26,184 bases of DNA from NCBI GenBank assembly GCA_040081205.1, contig JBEBHE010000020.1, positions 1 to 26,184 on the forward strand, given 5' to 3'. Of the stretch, positions 13,692 to 21,961 are shown piece by piece. Made by a program: the position numbers and the translations under genes. The notes under the pieces were generated by a model, which saw only the letters and a list, made by a program, of their open reading frames with translations, searched no databases and was not told where the DNA came from. This DNA is from UBA5216 sp040081205 (GTDB lineage: Bacteria > Pseudomonadota > Gammaproteobacteria > Burkholderiales > SG8-41). Within the stretch, counting starts at the first letter, position 1. Every line of letters begins with the position of its first letter.

Positions 13692-14987
13692 ATGTCAATG
13701 AAAAACAGATTGCGGCTGGGTCTCGCCGCCCTGCTTGGATTGATTCTGGCGATGGCCGTGGTCGGCATCATGAATTTATCCGAGGGGCCGCGCAACCTGA
13801 TGGTGGGGTTGTTCGTCGCGACGACCGTGCTGCTGCTCGTCATGTGGTTTATGACCGTGCGTGCTATCACCATTCCCCTGGCGACCGCAGTATCGCTGGC
13901 CAATCGCGTTGCCGCGGGCGATCTTACGGTATCCATTGAAACCGATGGTGCCGGTGAATTCGGCAAACTGATGCTTGCGCTGAAGTCGATGGATGAAAAT
14001 CTAACACGTATGGTTAGCGACATACGGTATGGCGCAGAGGCCATTGCCACCTCTGCCAACGAAGTGGCCGCGGGCAATAACAATCTTTCTCAACGCACCG
14101 AAGAGCAGGCGTCCACACTCGAGGAAACCGCGTCGAGCATGGAGGAATTGACTGCCGCAGTGAAAGAGAACACCGAAAGCGCGCGTAAGGCGAATGTGTT
14201 GGCGAAAAGCGCCAACGCGGTAGCCGCGAACGGCGGCAAGGTCGTCGGCGAAGTGGTTGTCACCATGAACGATATTCAGGAAAGTTCGCGCAAAATTGCC
14301 GACATCATCTCTGTGATCGACAGCATTGCGTTCCAGACCAATATTCTGGCCTTGAACGCGGCGGTTGAGGCTGCGCGTGCGGGCGAACAGGGTAGGGGAT
14401 TCGCGGTGGTGGCGTCCGAAGTGCGTAGTCTGGCGCAGCGTTCGGCCGATGCGGCAAAGGAAATCAAGGGTTTGATCGGCAGCTCGGTAGAGAAAGTCGA
14501 GGCGGGCACGAGGCTAGTGGAAAACGCCGGTAAGACCATGGACGAAATCGTCGATTCCGTGGCGCGTGTTAGCGGCATTATCGATCAGATCAGCAGCGCA
14601 TCAACCGAGCAATCGAGCGGTATCGATCAGGTGAATCAGGCGATTACGCAAATGGACCAGGTCGTGCAGCAGAACGCGGCCGTGGTAGAGCAGGCGTCGG
14701 CGGCGGCGGATTCGATGCGAATGCAGGCGCAGCGCCTGCAGGAGGTAGTGGGTGTTTTCAAAATCAATGAGAACGACAGCGTTCTGCTTAATCGCAGACG
14801 TGACCCAAACCGCGATCTGGGCAGAGCGCCAGCACCGATGGCGCCGGAGCAAAATGCCGGTGAACGGACGGCGCCGCCACAGCGCGCGACGAACCCTGCA
14901 GGATTGACCGCACCGTCGGTCGCTAGTCTTACGACGATGCCGCGCGGTACTCCCCCAGGTGACGATGGCGAATGGAAGGAATTTTGA
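13692..14987 (+). CDS. Chemoreceptor lacking a periplasmic sensor domain
   Basis: A 431-residue methyl-accepting protein. TM1 (about 8-27) and TM2 (about 36-54) are joined by only some eight residues (NLSEGPRN), so there is no periplasmic ligand-binding domain. HAMP (about 55-108) leads into a full cytoplasmic signalling coiled coil with the tip DSIAFQTNILALNAAVEA intact. The C-terminus is a Pro-rich linker ending in E-W-K-E-F, an xWxxF tether for CheR/CheB. The signalling half is closely similar to that of the receptor at 5059. Without a sensor domain it may respond to membrane state, to internal signals through HAMP, or only in mixed arrays with other receptors. It sits 39 bases after cheY and 45 before cheA in the same operon. 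Confidence 0.95.
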   Translation: MSMKNRLRLGLAALLGLILAMAVVGIMNLSEGPRNLMVGLFVATTVLLLVMWFMTVRAITIPLATAVSLANRVAAGDLTVSIETDGAGEFGKLMLALKSMDENLTRMVSDIRYGAEAIATSANEVAAGNNNLSQRTEEQASTLEETASSMEELTAAVKENTESARKANVLAKSANAVAANGGKVVGEVVVTMNDIQESSRKIADIISVIDSIAFQTNILALNAAVEAARAGEQGRGFAVVASEVRSLAQRSADAAKEIKGLIGSSVEKVEAGTRLVENAGKTMDEIVDSVARVSGIIDQISSASTEQSSGIDQVNQAITQMDQVVQQNAAVVEQASAAADSMRMQAQRLQEVVGVFKINENDSVLLNRRRDPNRDLGRAPAPMAPEQNAGERTAPPQRATNPAGLTAPSVASLTTMPRGTPPGDDGEWKEF

Positions 14988-15032
14988 ATATGGCCATGTG
15001 GTTTTCACGCTAAGCGACAAGACGGATAGGCT

Positions 15033-17042
15033 ATGAGTCTGGATCTTTCCCGTTTTCACGCTACATTCTTTGCCGAGAGTCTTGAGGGACTCGACAGCGT
15101 GGAGCAGGAGTTGCTGCGTCTTGAGCAGCATGGGCACAGCAAAGAAACGCTCGACGCTATTTTCAGAGTGGTGCATTCACTCAAGGGATCAGCCGGTAGC
15201 CTGGGATTCGGTGTCATTGCGGAACTCGCGCACGAAATGGAGTCCGTGCTTGACCGGCTGCGACAAGGTACCGCGGAGGCGACACCGGAATGCACCAATG
15301 TTTTGTTGCGCGGCGTCGATTGCCTTCGTAACTGGATATTTGCATCCGAAGCTCAGGAGCCGGTGGATGCCGCAGCAGGCGCCGGCATTGTGCGTGAATT
15401 GCAAATACTGCTTCAATTGGCCCCTGCCGGATCCACGAATGCGGCTAGCGCACCGTCCGATACCGCTGCCGCCGGGGATCGGAAAAAGCGCGCCTATGTG
15501 ATTGTGTTTCGTCCCGCGCAGGATTTTTTTCATAGCGGAAACGACCCGGCGCGTTTTATCGAAGAATTGGTGCATCTGGGCAAGGTGCGTTGCATCGTGG
15601 ATCTGTCGGCTTTGCCGGATGCCAAGGCATTTGTGCCTACAACCTGCTACCTGGCATGGCGCATTACGCTGGAAACCGAGGCTGCCGTTGGCGATATTCG
15701 TGAGGTATTCGAGTGGGTATCGAATTGCTGCGCGCTGGAGATAGAACTGCTTGCGGAACCTGCTATCACTGACACGCAGGCAACGTTACCCGCGGCGCAG
15801 CGTACCGGGTTATCCGCGACAGAGGTTCGCCGCGATGCAGGCCTGGTGACCATGCACGTGCGGACCGATAAAATCGACGATCTCGTTAATCTCGTCGGCG
15901 AACTCGTGATCACGCACACCATGCTCAAGCAATCGACGCAGCATCTCGATGCGATCAAGGACGCGCGCGCGGTGTCGGTATTCGCGCAGTTGGAGCGCAA
16001 TGTACAGGATATCCAGGAGCGGGTGCTGTCGATCCGCATGATGCCGGTGAACCATGTGTTCGGGCGTTTCCCGCGTCTGGTACGCGATCTCGGCTTGCAA
16101 TTGGGAAAAGCTATCGAACTCAAGATATCCGGAGAGCAGGCCGAACTCGACAAGAGTGTTATCGAGCAATTGATTGATCCGTTGACGCACCTGGTGCGCA
16201 ACGCGCTTGATCACGGGATCGAATTGCCCGCGGACCGGCTGGCTACCGGGAAATCCGCGAAGGGTATCTTGTCGCTCCATGCGGAACATCGTGGCGGACG
16301 TTTTGTCATAACCGTGGTGGATGATGGTCGCGGCATCAATCCGGAACTGGTCCGGCGGCGCGCAGTGGAAATCGGTCTGATTGGCGAGGGGGAATTCGAC
16401 GAGGCCGCGATGTACGCTTTGCTGCTGCGTCCGGGGTTTTCCACCGCGCAGAAGGTGAGCAATGTATCGGGCAGGGGCGTAGGCTTGGACGTGGTGAGCC
16501 AAAACGTGCGCAAGCTCGGCGGCTCTCTTGACATTACATCCATGTTGGGCAAAGGCACCACGTTTACCATCAATCTGCCACTGACACTGGCGATCGTCGA
16601 CGGTATGATCGTCGGTGCGGCCGGCGAACGTTATATCATTCCGATCACGTTCATTCGCGAATGCCTGCAAGTGTCGTCCACACAGGTGCAGTCGGTGGTC
16701 GGGCAAGGGTACGTAATCCAGTTGCGCGGCGAATATATTCCTATCATCAAACTCTCGAATGTCTGCGCGCTGGAAGATGATACTGCCTCGGCGCAATCGG
16801 TGCTGGTGGTGCTGGAAGTCGAAAACCGTACTATCGCGCTTCAGGTAAATGAATTGCTGGGGCAGGATCAGGTGGTGATCAAGAGTCTGGAAGCAAATTA
16901 CCGTAAAGTGGATTACATGGCTGGCGCATCAATACTGGGCGACGGCAGAGTGGCGTTGATTCTGGATGTTACGGAAATCGTAAAGCGGTACGCAACTATC
17001 AGGGAGGCACCCCGCAGTGCGCCCAGAGCTGTTGCAGCCTAG
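15033..17042 (+). CDS. cheA: Chemotaxis histidine kinase CheA
   Basis: A 669-residue complete CheA. The P1 HPt domain holds the phosphorylated His48 in VVHSLKGSAGSLGF. A P2-like region (about 155-245) would bind CheY/CheB. P3 dimerisation follows (VRTDKIDDLVNLVGELVI and what follows). The P4 kinase has VRNALDHG (N-box, Asn390), DDGRGI and GRGVGLDVV, all intact. A CheW-like P5 domain fills the last ~140 residues and docks on receptors and CheW. It phosphorylates CheY and CheB in response to the receptors. ATG at 15033 follows GGATAGG at 15024-15030. There is no extra receiver domain or other fusion, and the length matches classical CheA. Confidence 0.97.
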   Translation: MSLDLSRFHATFFAESLEGLDSVEQELLRLEQHGHSKETLDAIFRVVHSLKGSAGSLGFGVIAELAHEMESVLDRLRQGTAEATPECTNVLLRGVDCLRNWIFASEAQEPVDAAAGAGIVRELQILLQLAPAGSTNAASAPSDTAAAGDRKKRAYVIVFRPAQDFFHSGNDPARFIEELVHLGKVRCIVDLSALPDAKAFVPTTCYLAWRITLETEAAVGDIREVFEWVSNCCALEIELLAEPAITDTQATLPAAQRTGLSATEVRRDAGLVTMHVRTDKIDDLVNLVGELVITHTMLKQSTQHLDAIKDARAVSVFAQLERNVQDIQERVLSIRMMPVNHVFGRFPRLVRDLGLQLGKAIELKISGEQAELDKSVIEQLIDPLTHLVRNALDHGIELPADRLATGKSAKGILSLHAEHRGGRFVITVVDDGRGINPELVRRRAVEIGLIGEGEFDEAAMYALLLRPGFSTAQKVSNVSGRGVGLDVVSQNVRKLGGSLDITSMLGKGTTFTINLPLTLAIVDGMIVGAAGERYIIPITFIRECLQVSSTQVQSVVGQGYVIQLRGEYIPIIKLSNVCALEDDTASAQSVLVVLEVENRTIALQVNELLGQDQVVIKSLEANYRKVDYMAGASILGDGRVALILDVTEIVKRYATIREAPRSAPRAVAA

Positions 17043-17060
17043 GAATTCAAGGAGGTTAGT

Positions 17061-17552
17061 GTGAGTGACATTCGAGCTGACGACGGGGCGCGCACGGTGC
17101 CAAAGAAAGAATTTCTCACGTTCCGGCTGGGGCAAGAGGAATATTGCATCGATATTCTCAAGGTACAGGAAATTCGCGGATACGACACCGTTACATCCAT
17201 TGCAAATACGCCGGACTTTATCAAGGGTGTGATCAATTTGCGCGGCAATATCGTGCCAATCGTGGATTTGCGCATCAAATTCCGTTTATCCGACGCACGA
17301 TATGATGCGACAACCATCGTGATCATTTTAAATCTGAACAAAAAAATGATAGGCATGGTGGTCGATAGCGTATCGGATGTGATTGCAGTACCGTTTGAAG
17401 AAATTCGCGAAGCGCCGCGCTTTGGCTCGACCATCAATACCGAATTCATATCGGGTATGGCGACCGTCGAGGGCCGCATGCTGATTGTGGTGGATATTGA
17501 CCGTCTGATGAGTAGCGAAGACCTTCAACTGATCGAGCAGGTGGCATCGTAG
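17061..17552 (+). CDS. cheW: Chemotaxis coupling protein CheW
   Basis: A 163-residue single CheW domain that links CheA to the chemoreceptors. Typical segments are FRLGQEEYCIDILKVQEIRGY, split here as the opening strand and LKVQEIR, then IANTPDFIKGVINLRGNIVPIVDLR with the conserved Gly-Val-Ile-Asn-Leu-Arg-Gly, and the closing GMVVDSVSDVI. The GTG start at 17061 is well supported by GGAGG at 17051-17055. It begins 18 bases after the cheA stop, so the two are co-transcribed. The last ~15 residues (SSEDLQLIEQVAS) extend slightly beyond the domain. Confidence 0.96.
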   Translation: MSDIRADDGARTVPKKEFLTFRLGQEEYCIDILKVQEIRGYDTVTSIANTPDFIKGVINLRGNIVPIVDLRIKFRLSDARYDATTIVIILNLNKKMIGMVVDSVSDVIAVPFEEIREAPRFGSTINTEFISGMATVEGRMLIVVDIDRLMSSEDLQLIEQVAS

Positions 17553-17635
17553 CTGGCCCGGTGCTTCGTTAACCGACGCCACAACCACGGCGATGCCGAT
17601 GGCGAGATATCCGGCGCGGCGGACTGCAAACGTCT

Positions 17636-18475
17636 ATGTCAAAGGAGTTCAAATACGAACAATCGGATTATGAGCGTGTGGCAAGCCATCTCTATCACAT
17701 TGCCGGCATACATCTGGGCGATTCTCGCAAGGAAATGGTTTACAGCCGGTTGACGCGCGAACTGCGGCGGCTCGGCCTGGATTCGGTGCGCGCTTACCTT
17801 GATTACCTCGACCATGCCGGACAACACGAATGGACGCGTTTCGTTAATATTTTAACTACCAACCTGACCAGTTTTTTTCGCGAACGGCATCATTTCAAAA
17901 TACTCGCGGATCAGGTTTTGCCGTTCGCACAGCAACCAGTCCGTATCTGGAGTTGCGGTTGCGCATCGGGGGAAGAGCCTTACTCCATTGCGATCACGTG
18001 TCAGGAAACGATTGGATCGACGCAAATGCCTGTCAGTATCCTGGCTACGGACATTAATACGTCGATGCTACAGAGTGCCGAGCGCGGCATTTACGAACAG
18101 GAAAAGGTCGAGGGATTGGATCCGGCGCAACTACGCAACTATTTTTGGTGTGGCGAAGGCAGGAACAGCGGGTTTGTGAAGGTAAAAAGTGAACTGAAGC
18201 AGCACATCCAGTTCAGGATGCTGAATCTGATGCAGCCTGATTGGCCGATTGAGGGGCAATTCGATGCAATATTTTGCCGTAATGTGATGATTTATTTCGA
18301 TAAGACTACGCAATATCAGATACTCAAGCGTTTTGTGCCATTGCTGCGGCAACCGCATGGCCTGTTATTTGCCGGGCATTCTGAGGCTTTTTTTAATGCC
18401 AAAGACTTGTTTACGCCGATGGGCGCCACCACGTATCGCGTCGCCGATGAAGTGCGCGCGCATGCAGCACACTAG
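17636..18475 (+). CDS. cheR: Chemoreceptor methyltransferase CheR
   Basis: A 279-residue S-adenosylmethionine-dependent methyltransferase that methylates receptor glutamates during adaptation. The N-terminal helical domain is followed by the typical ILTTNLTSFFRE segment, the SAM-binding loop WSCGCASGEEPYSIAI and, near the end, FDAIFCRNVMIYFD, a family hallmark. The length is standard and there is no fusion. Both receptors in the window end in xWxxF, which fits a CheR that docks on a C-terminal tether; whether the beta-subdomain here binds it cannot be read directly. ATG at 17636 follows the cheW stop by 83 bases with no strong ribosome binding site. cheD starts 8 bases after its stop. Confidence 0.96.
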   Translation: MSKEFKYEQSDYERVASHLYHIAGIHLGDSRKEMVYSRLTRELRRLGLDSVRAYLDYLDHAGQHEWTRFVNILTTNLTSFFRERHHFKILADQVLPFAQQPVRIWSCGCASGEEPYSIAITCQETIGSTQMPVSILATDINTSMLQSAERGIYEQEKVEGLDPAQLRNYFWCGEGRNSGFVKVKSELKQHIQFRMLNLMQPDWPIEGQFDAIFCRNVMIYFDKTTQYQILKRFVPLLRQPHGLLFAGHSEAFFNAKDLFTPMGATTYRVADEVRAHAAH

Positions 18476-18483
18476 CCCGCACC

Positions 18484-19113
18484 ATGTCTGATGCTCCTCG
18501 CGGGAACGGATTTCCCCATCTCGACAGCGATAGTCCCGGGCTGTATTTCGACAGCCACTTCGGGATGCATGCAGCGAAGATATCGCCGGGCGAACTGTAC
18601 GCAAGCCAGCGTAATATTTTGATTGTCACCGTGCTCGGTTCATGCGTGTCGGCGTGTCTGATTGATCCGGTCGCCCGCATTGGCGGCATGAATCACTTTA
18701 TGCTGCCGGATCGCAGCGGATCGCATTCGGTAGTGAGCGAACCCGCGCGCTATGGCGCTCATGCGATGGAAATGCTGATTAATAACTTGTTGAGAATGGG
18801 CGCGAACCGGGAACGTCTGGTGGCCAAGGTGTTCGGGGCGGGCCGTGTGCTTCCCGGTATGAGTGACGTCGGCGCGCGCAATGCGCAATTCGCGCTCGAT
18901 TACCTGAGCCGTGAAGGCATCACTGTTACTGCCAAGGATGTCGGTGGAAATCACGCACGCAAGGTTTACTTCTTCGTGGAAACAGGCCGAGTGCTGGTCA
19001 AGGAAATCCGGCAGTTGCACAACGATACGCTGATAGATCGAGAGCGCGCGTACGCGGTGGAGATCGAGAAGAAAGCGGTGAGCAGCCGCGGCGTGGAATT
19101 GTTCGGAGACTGA
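18484..19113 (+). CDS. cheD: Receptor glutamine deamidase CheD
   Basis: A 209-residue CheD, which deamidates selected receptor glutamines to glutamates. The catalytic Cys54 in TVLGSCVSACLID and His71 in GGMNHFMLP are 17 residues apart, as in the characterised enzyme. The rest of the domain follows (YGAHAMEMLINNLLRMGA, KVFGAGRVL, DVGGNHARKVYFFVETG). An N-terminal extension of about 35 residues and a C-terminal tail of about 30 flank the core. ATG at 18484 lies just after the cheR stop and its own stop is 2 bases before the cheB start, so translation is probably coupled. In bacteria with CheC, CheD also regulates that phosphatase; no CheC is seen here. Confidence 0.96.
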   Translation: MSDAPRGNGFPHLDSDSPGLYFDSHFGMHAAKISPGELYASQRNILIVTVLGSCVSACLIDPVARIGGMNHFMLPDRSGSHSVVSEPARYGAHAMEMLINNLLRMGANRERLVAKVFGAGRVLPGMSDVGARNAQFALDYLSREGITVTAKDVGGNHARKVYFFVETGRVLVKEIRQLHNDTLIDRERAYAVEIEKKAVSSRGVELFGD

Positions 19114-19115
19114 CC

Positions 19116-20207
19116 GTGGCCGAGAAGATACGTGTCATTATCGTTGACGATTCTCAGGTCATGCGTGAAATGATTGCGCAAATCGTCAACACGCAGCCGG
19201 ATATGGTGGTGGCGGCGATGGCGCAGGACCCGTATGAGGCGCGCGAGAAAATCAAGGCGCTGTCGCCCGATGTGGTGTTGCTCGACATTGAAATGCCGCG
19301 CATGGATGGATTGACGTTCCTCGAAAAAATCATGCGCTTGCGTCCGATGCCGGTGGTGATGGTTTCTACGTTGACCGTAGCGGGTGGCGAGGCGACGCTG
19401 CGCGCGCTGGAACTCGGTGCAGTAGATTTTGTGACCAAACCGGCCATGCAGAAAAGCAACACGCTGATTTCGACGTTTGCGGTCGACATTGCCAGTAAAG
19501 TGCGTATCGCCTTCGCGGCAGCGCCGCAGATTGCAAGGCGCCGCTGGGCCGGTGCGGCGACTGTAGCGCCACGCCTGCCGGTAACGCTCGGCGTTACGGC
19601 GCGCAATGCGGTTATTGCTATCGGCGCTTCCACGGGAGGCATTGAAGCGATTACCACCGTGTTGCAAGGCTTGCCGGAGAGTGTGCCGCCCGTACTGATC
19701 GTGCAGCACTTGCCGCAGCCCTTTACGCGCCTTTTCGCGGCACGGCTGAATACCTTGTGTGCGTTAAAAGTGAAAGAGGCGGCACAAGGCGATATTCTGC
19801 ATCCGGGCCATGTCTACATCGCACCGGGTAATCAGCATCTGAAGGTGGGGCGCGGGGTCAGTGGATGGATCACGCTGCTCACGGAGGATCCGCTGCTGAA
19901 CGGCCATCGCCCGTCGGTGGATCATTTGTTCGATTCGGTGGCGCAACAGGCCGGGCGTCACGCGGTCGGCGTTATTCTCAGCGGCATGGGTGCGGATGGC
20001 GCAGCGGGTTTGTTACGCATGAAGCAGGCGGGGGCCGTGACGATCGGGCAGGACGCCGCTAGTTGCGTGGTGTACGGTATGCCGCGTGCCGCCCATGAAA
20101 TGGGCGCGGTGGAAAAGCAGGTAGCACTGGACAGTGTGGCGCATGAAATTGTTGCGTGCCTGCAAAGCCTTGAAAACCTTACGTCTGCCCGATTGCGCCG
20201 GGTATGA
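19116..20207 (+). CDS. cheB: Receptor methylesterase/response regulator CheB
   Basis: A 363-residue CheB that removes receptor methyl groups and deamidates glutamines when phosphorylated by CheA. The receiver domain has D11-D12 and the phospho-acceptor D57 (VVLLDIEMPRMDG). A linker of about 45 residues leads to the esterase domain with the catalytic triad Ser172 (IGASTGG), His198 (VQHLPQPF) and Asp294 (GMGADGAAG). The three are offset by eight from the enterobacterial enzyme and complete. The start is GTG at 19116, two bases after cheD. It is the last gene of the operon: an AT-rich gap with an exact copy of the dispersed motif begins 3 bases after its stop. Confidence 0.97.
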   Translation: MAEKIRVIIVDDSQVMREMIAQIVNTQPDMVVAAMAQDPYEAREKIKALSPDVVLLDIEMPRMDGLTFLEKIMRLRPMPVVMVSTLTVAGGEATLRALELGAVDFVTKPAMQKSNTLISTFAVDIASKVRIAFAAAPQIARRRWAGAATVAPRLPVTLGVTARNAVIAIGASTGGIEAITTVLQGLPESVPPVLIVQHLPQPFTRLFAARLNTLCALKVKEAAQGDILHPGHVYIAPGNQHLKVGRGVSGWITLLTEDPLLNGHRPSVDHLFDSVAQQAGRHAVGVILSGMGADGAAGLLRMKQAGAVTIGQDAASCVVYGMPRAAHEMGAVEKQVALDSVAHEIVACLQSLENLTSARLRRV

Positions 20208-20209
20208 TT

Positions 20210-20228
20210 ATAAGTATTTGTTTTTAAA
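20210..20228 (+). repeat. Dispersed AT-rich motif, exact copy 5
   Basis: ATAAGTATTTGTTTTTAAA, identical over 19 bases to the complement of 9566-9584. It begins 3 bases after the cheB stop codon and is followed by a second AT-only tract with the palindrome AATTTTTTAAAATT. It could serve as a U-rich end of the che operon transcript, but no GC stem precedes it. Confidence 0.7.
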
Positions 20229-20302
20229 GTAATTTTTTAAAATTATGTTGTGCTTATGCAACACTGCCTGCGCCGCCGGCGTGTCGATTGCGTCCCGGCC
20301 GC

Positions 20303-20330
20303 TTGACATTCACGCTGACGAGCGTATTTT
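20303..20330 (+). promoter_or_regulatory. Sigma-70-type promoter of secreted hypothetical gene
   Basis: A perfect -35 hexamer TTGACA (20303-20308) is followed after 16 bases by TATTTT (20325-20330), four of six to the -10 consensus. It lies about 65 bases upstream of the ATG at 20395 and separates that gene from the che operon. Confidence 0.5.
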
Positions 20331-20394
20331 TGTTGTGAAAACAGCAGGTTATAAGCTCTCACTCCTCTGAGGGCGCTTCCCGAGCGAGGTAAAA

Positions 20395-21078
20395 ATGCGT
20401 GATGTGATACGCCGCATCCGAAGTGCCGCTGTCGCTTTTGCAATCGTGGTGTTCTGCGCACCGGCGTTCAGCGCGGATCCGTTGACGTTGCTGCTGCTGC
20501 GCGTCATACGCGACAAAATGATTTCCGCTGGAATCGAGAGCGCCGTCGAGCGCGCTGGCGCACCGGCAAACCGTTCGTCGCCGGCGTCTGCCGCTGCGCT
20601 GCCTGGCGTGACTTTCGGGCTGGATGATGCGCAGTTACGCCAGCTGATTAATGAAGGTTTCGTGCATCTGACGCCTTCTCAACGCGACGAGGTGCATGCC
20701 AGCGTGCGCAGTATCATTGCGGACCCGAAAAATGCTGCTGATGTGCCCGCTATCATTGCAGACTTGGCGATCAAAGCCTCCGCGGTAAGGCAGGCGCATG
20801 AGCAGATTAACGCGCTGTCGTTTGATCGCAAGCGGCGTATTGCCGTTGAAGCACGCGACGAGTACGAAAAAATGCCGCTCGAAACACGCGAGCAAATGGC
20901 GTCTGTGCTGCGGCAGAGGCTGGTGCCGCTGCCCGCAGACCTTACCGATATGATCCTGGTCGAGTTTGATCGGGTGCGTGCGCGTACTATTCCCACACCG
21001 CCGGTGGCCACGATTGCACCTACCGCATCTGCAGCGCCAACGGCGCCTGCTACACCGGTATCAACCAACGCAAACTAG
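20395..21078 (+). CDS. Secreted hypothetical protein with Pro/Thr/Ala tail
   Basis: A 227-residue protein that I do not recognise. The N-terminus (basic residues, then AAVAFAIVVFCAPAFSA) is a clear signal peptide with cleavage expected after AFSA, giving a periplasmic product. The middle is mostly helical and polar, with segments such as LDDAQLRQLINEGFVHLTPSQRDE and KMPLETREQMASVLRQRLVPLP that suggest a helical bundle. The last ~30 residues are a low-complexity Pro/Thr/Ala tail, likely flexible. GAGGT at 20386-20390 precedes the ATG. The gene is convergent with the bactofilin gene and the two stop codons interlock within CTAG. No enzymatic motif is seen. Confidence 0.8.
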   Translation: MRDVIRRIRSAAVAFAIVVFCAPAFSADPLTLLLLRVIRDKMISAGIESAVERAGAPANRSSPASAAALPGVTFGLDDAQLRQLINEGFVHLTPSQRDEVHASVRSIIADPKNAADVPAIIADLAIKASAVRQAHEQINALSFDRKRRIAVEARDEYEKMPLETREQMASVLRQRLVPLPADLTDMILVEFDRVRARTIPTPPVATIAPTASAAPTAPATPVSTNAN

Positions 21079-21680
21079 TGCTGGACTCCCGTCACCGTTG
21101 TTTTAGCTGCCGGTTTTGCTTTGTGGGCGAAGGGATCGTAGGGCGTCATGATATCCACATGGGCGCCGGTGCCGCTTTGTGCGGCTATCGATAGCGTGCT
21201 GATATTTCCCGAAATCTCGCCGCCGTCTTCCACCGTGATTTTGCCATAGCGTATGGTGCCGGAAACGCGCCCAGTGGCATGAATGATCAGTTGTTTTCGC
21301 GCAGTGAGTTCGCCTTCGAAACGCCCGTGAATCTCTGCAACGTCGATGCCGACGGTACCCGAATACACGCCATGTTCGGCTATCTGAATCACGCGGCTGT
21401 CCATGGATGCCTCAACGCGGCCTTCCACCACCAGTGTGTCGCAGTCAGTGATTTCAACGCCCTTCAGTTTGATATCCGGGCCGACGATGAGTTTGCTGCC
21501 GGCGGCGGTTGTTTGCAGTGCTGGCGCAGCGGTGATTCCTGCCGCGGCTTCCGCCGGTGGCGTCATGATGCTTGCAGGGCCGTTGCTGTTCGGGCTGCGC
21601 GGCGGCAAGCCGTTCGTCTTACTGTCTTTGTGCGCGAACTCCTCTCGTTTGCCGAATAGCGTGTCTTTGGAATTAAACAT
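21075..21680 (-). CDS. Bactofilin (polymer-forming cytoskeletal protein)
   Basis: A 201-residue bactofilin. The N-terminal ~65 residues are a disordered Pro/Ala/Gly-rich arm. The core (about 66-175) is a run of short beta-strand repeats with the family pattern of alternating hydrophobic and Gly residues: DTLVVEGRVEASMDSRVIQIAEHG, split as DTLVVEGRVEAS and SRVIQIAEHG, then VDVAEIHGRFEGELTARKQL-like and ATGRVSGTIRYGKITVEDGGEISG-like strands. Bactofilins polymerise without nucleotide into membrane-associated filaments that place cell-wall or surface machinery. The C-terminal ~25 residues are a Lys/Ala/Thr tail. The ribosome binding site AGGAGA lies just upstream of the ATG at 21680. The usual M23 peptidase neighbour is not seen here. 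Confidence 0.93.
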   Translation of the reverse strand: MFNSKDTLFGKREEFAHKDSKTNGLPPRSPNSNGPASIMTPPAEAAAGITAAPALQTTAAGSKLIVGPDIKLKGVEITDCDTLVVEGRVEASMDSRVIQIAEHGVYSGTVGIDVAEIHGRFEGELTARKQLIIHATGRVSGTIRYGKITVEDGGEISGNISTLSIAAQSGTGAHVDIMTPYDPFAHKAKPAAKTTVTGVQH

Positions 21681-21961
21681 GGCGTCTCCTGTGGTTTTCT
21701 TGGTGCCAAGAATGGAAGTGTGCGTAAAAGTATCGTCGCACGTCAGAAAAACTTAACTTCTTTTGAAGCACATCCGGTATTCGGGCAAGCGGATCATTAT
21801 TAAGTTCCGCGCGCGGCATTGATAGCGGCCTCGCAACCACGACATTCGGATGAGTTTATTTATGCATAAGCGTCACAGAGCATCCGATCAGTCGTGTTGT
21901 AAGTTACATCAAAGAATGTTTCGTGCCACACTGTCACCGGTTATTGAAGGAGAGCATTGCC

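Noticed and set aside
21923..21961. GTG start extending the peroxidase by 13 residues
   Set aside because: It would place polar residues before the signal peptide and ignore the strong AGGAGA site that serves ATG 21962.
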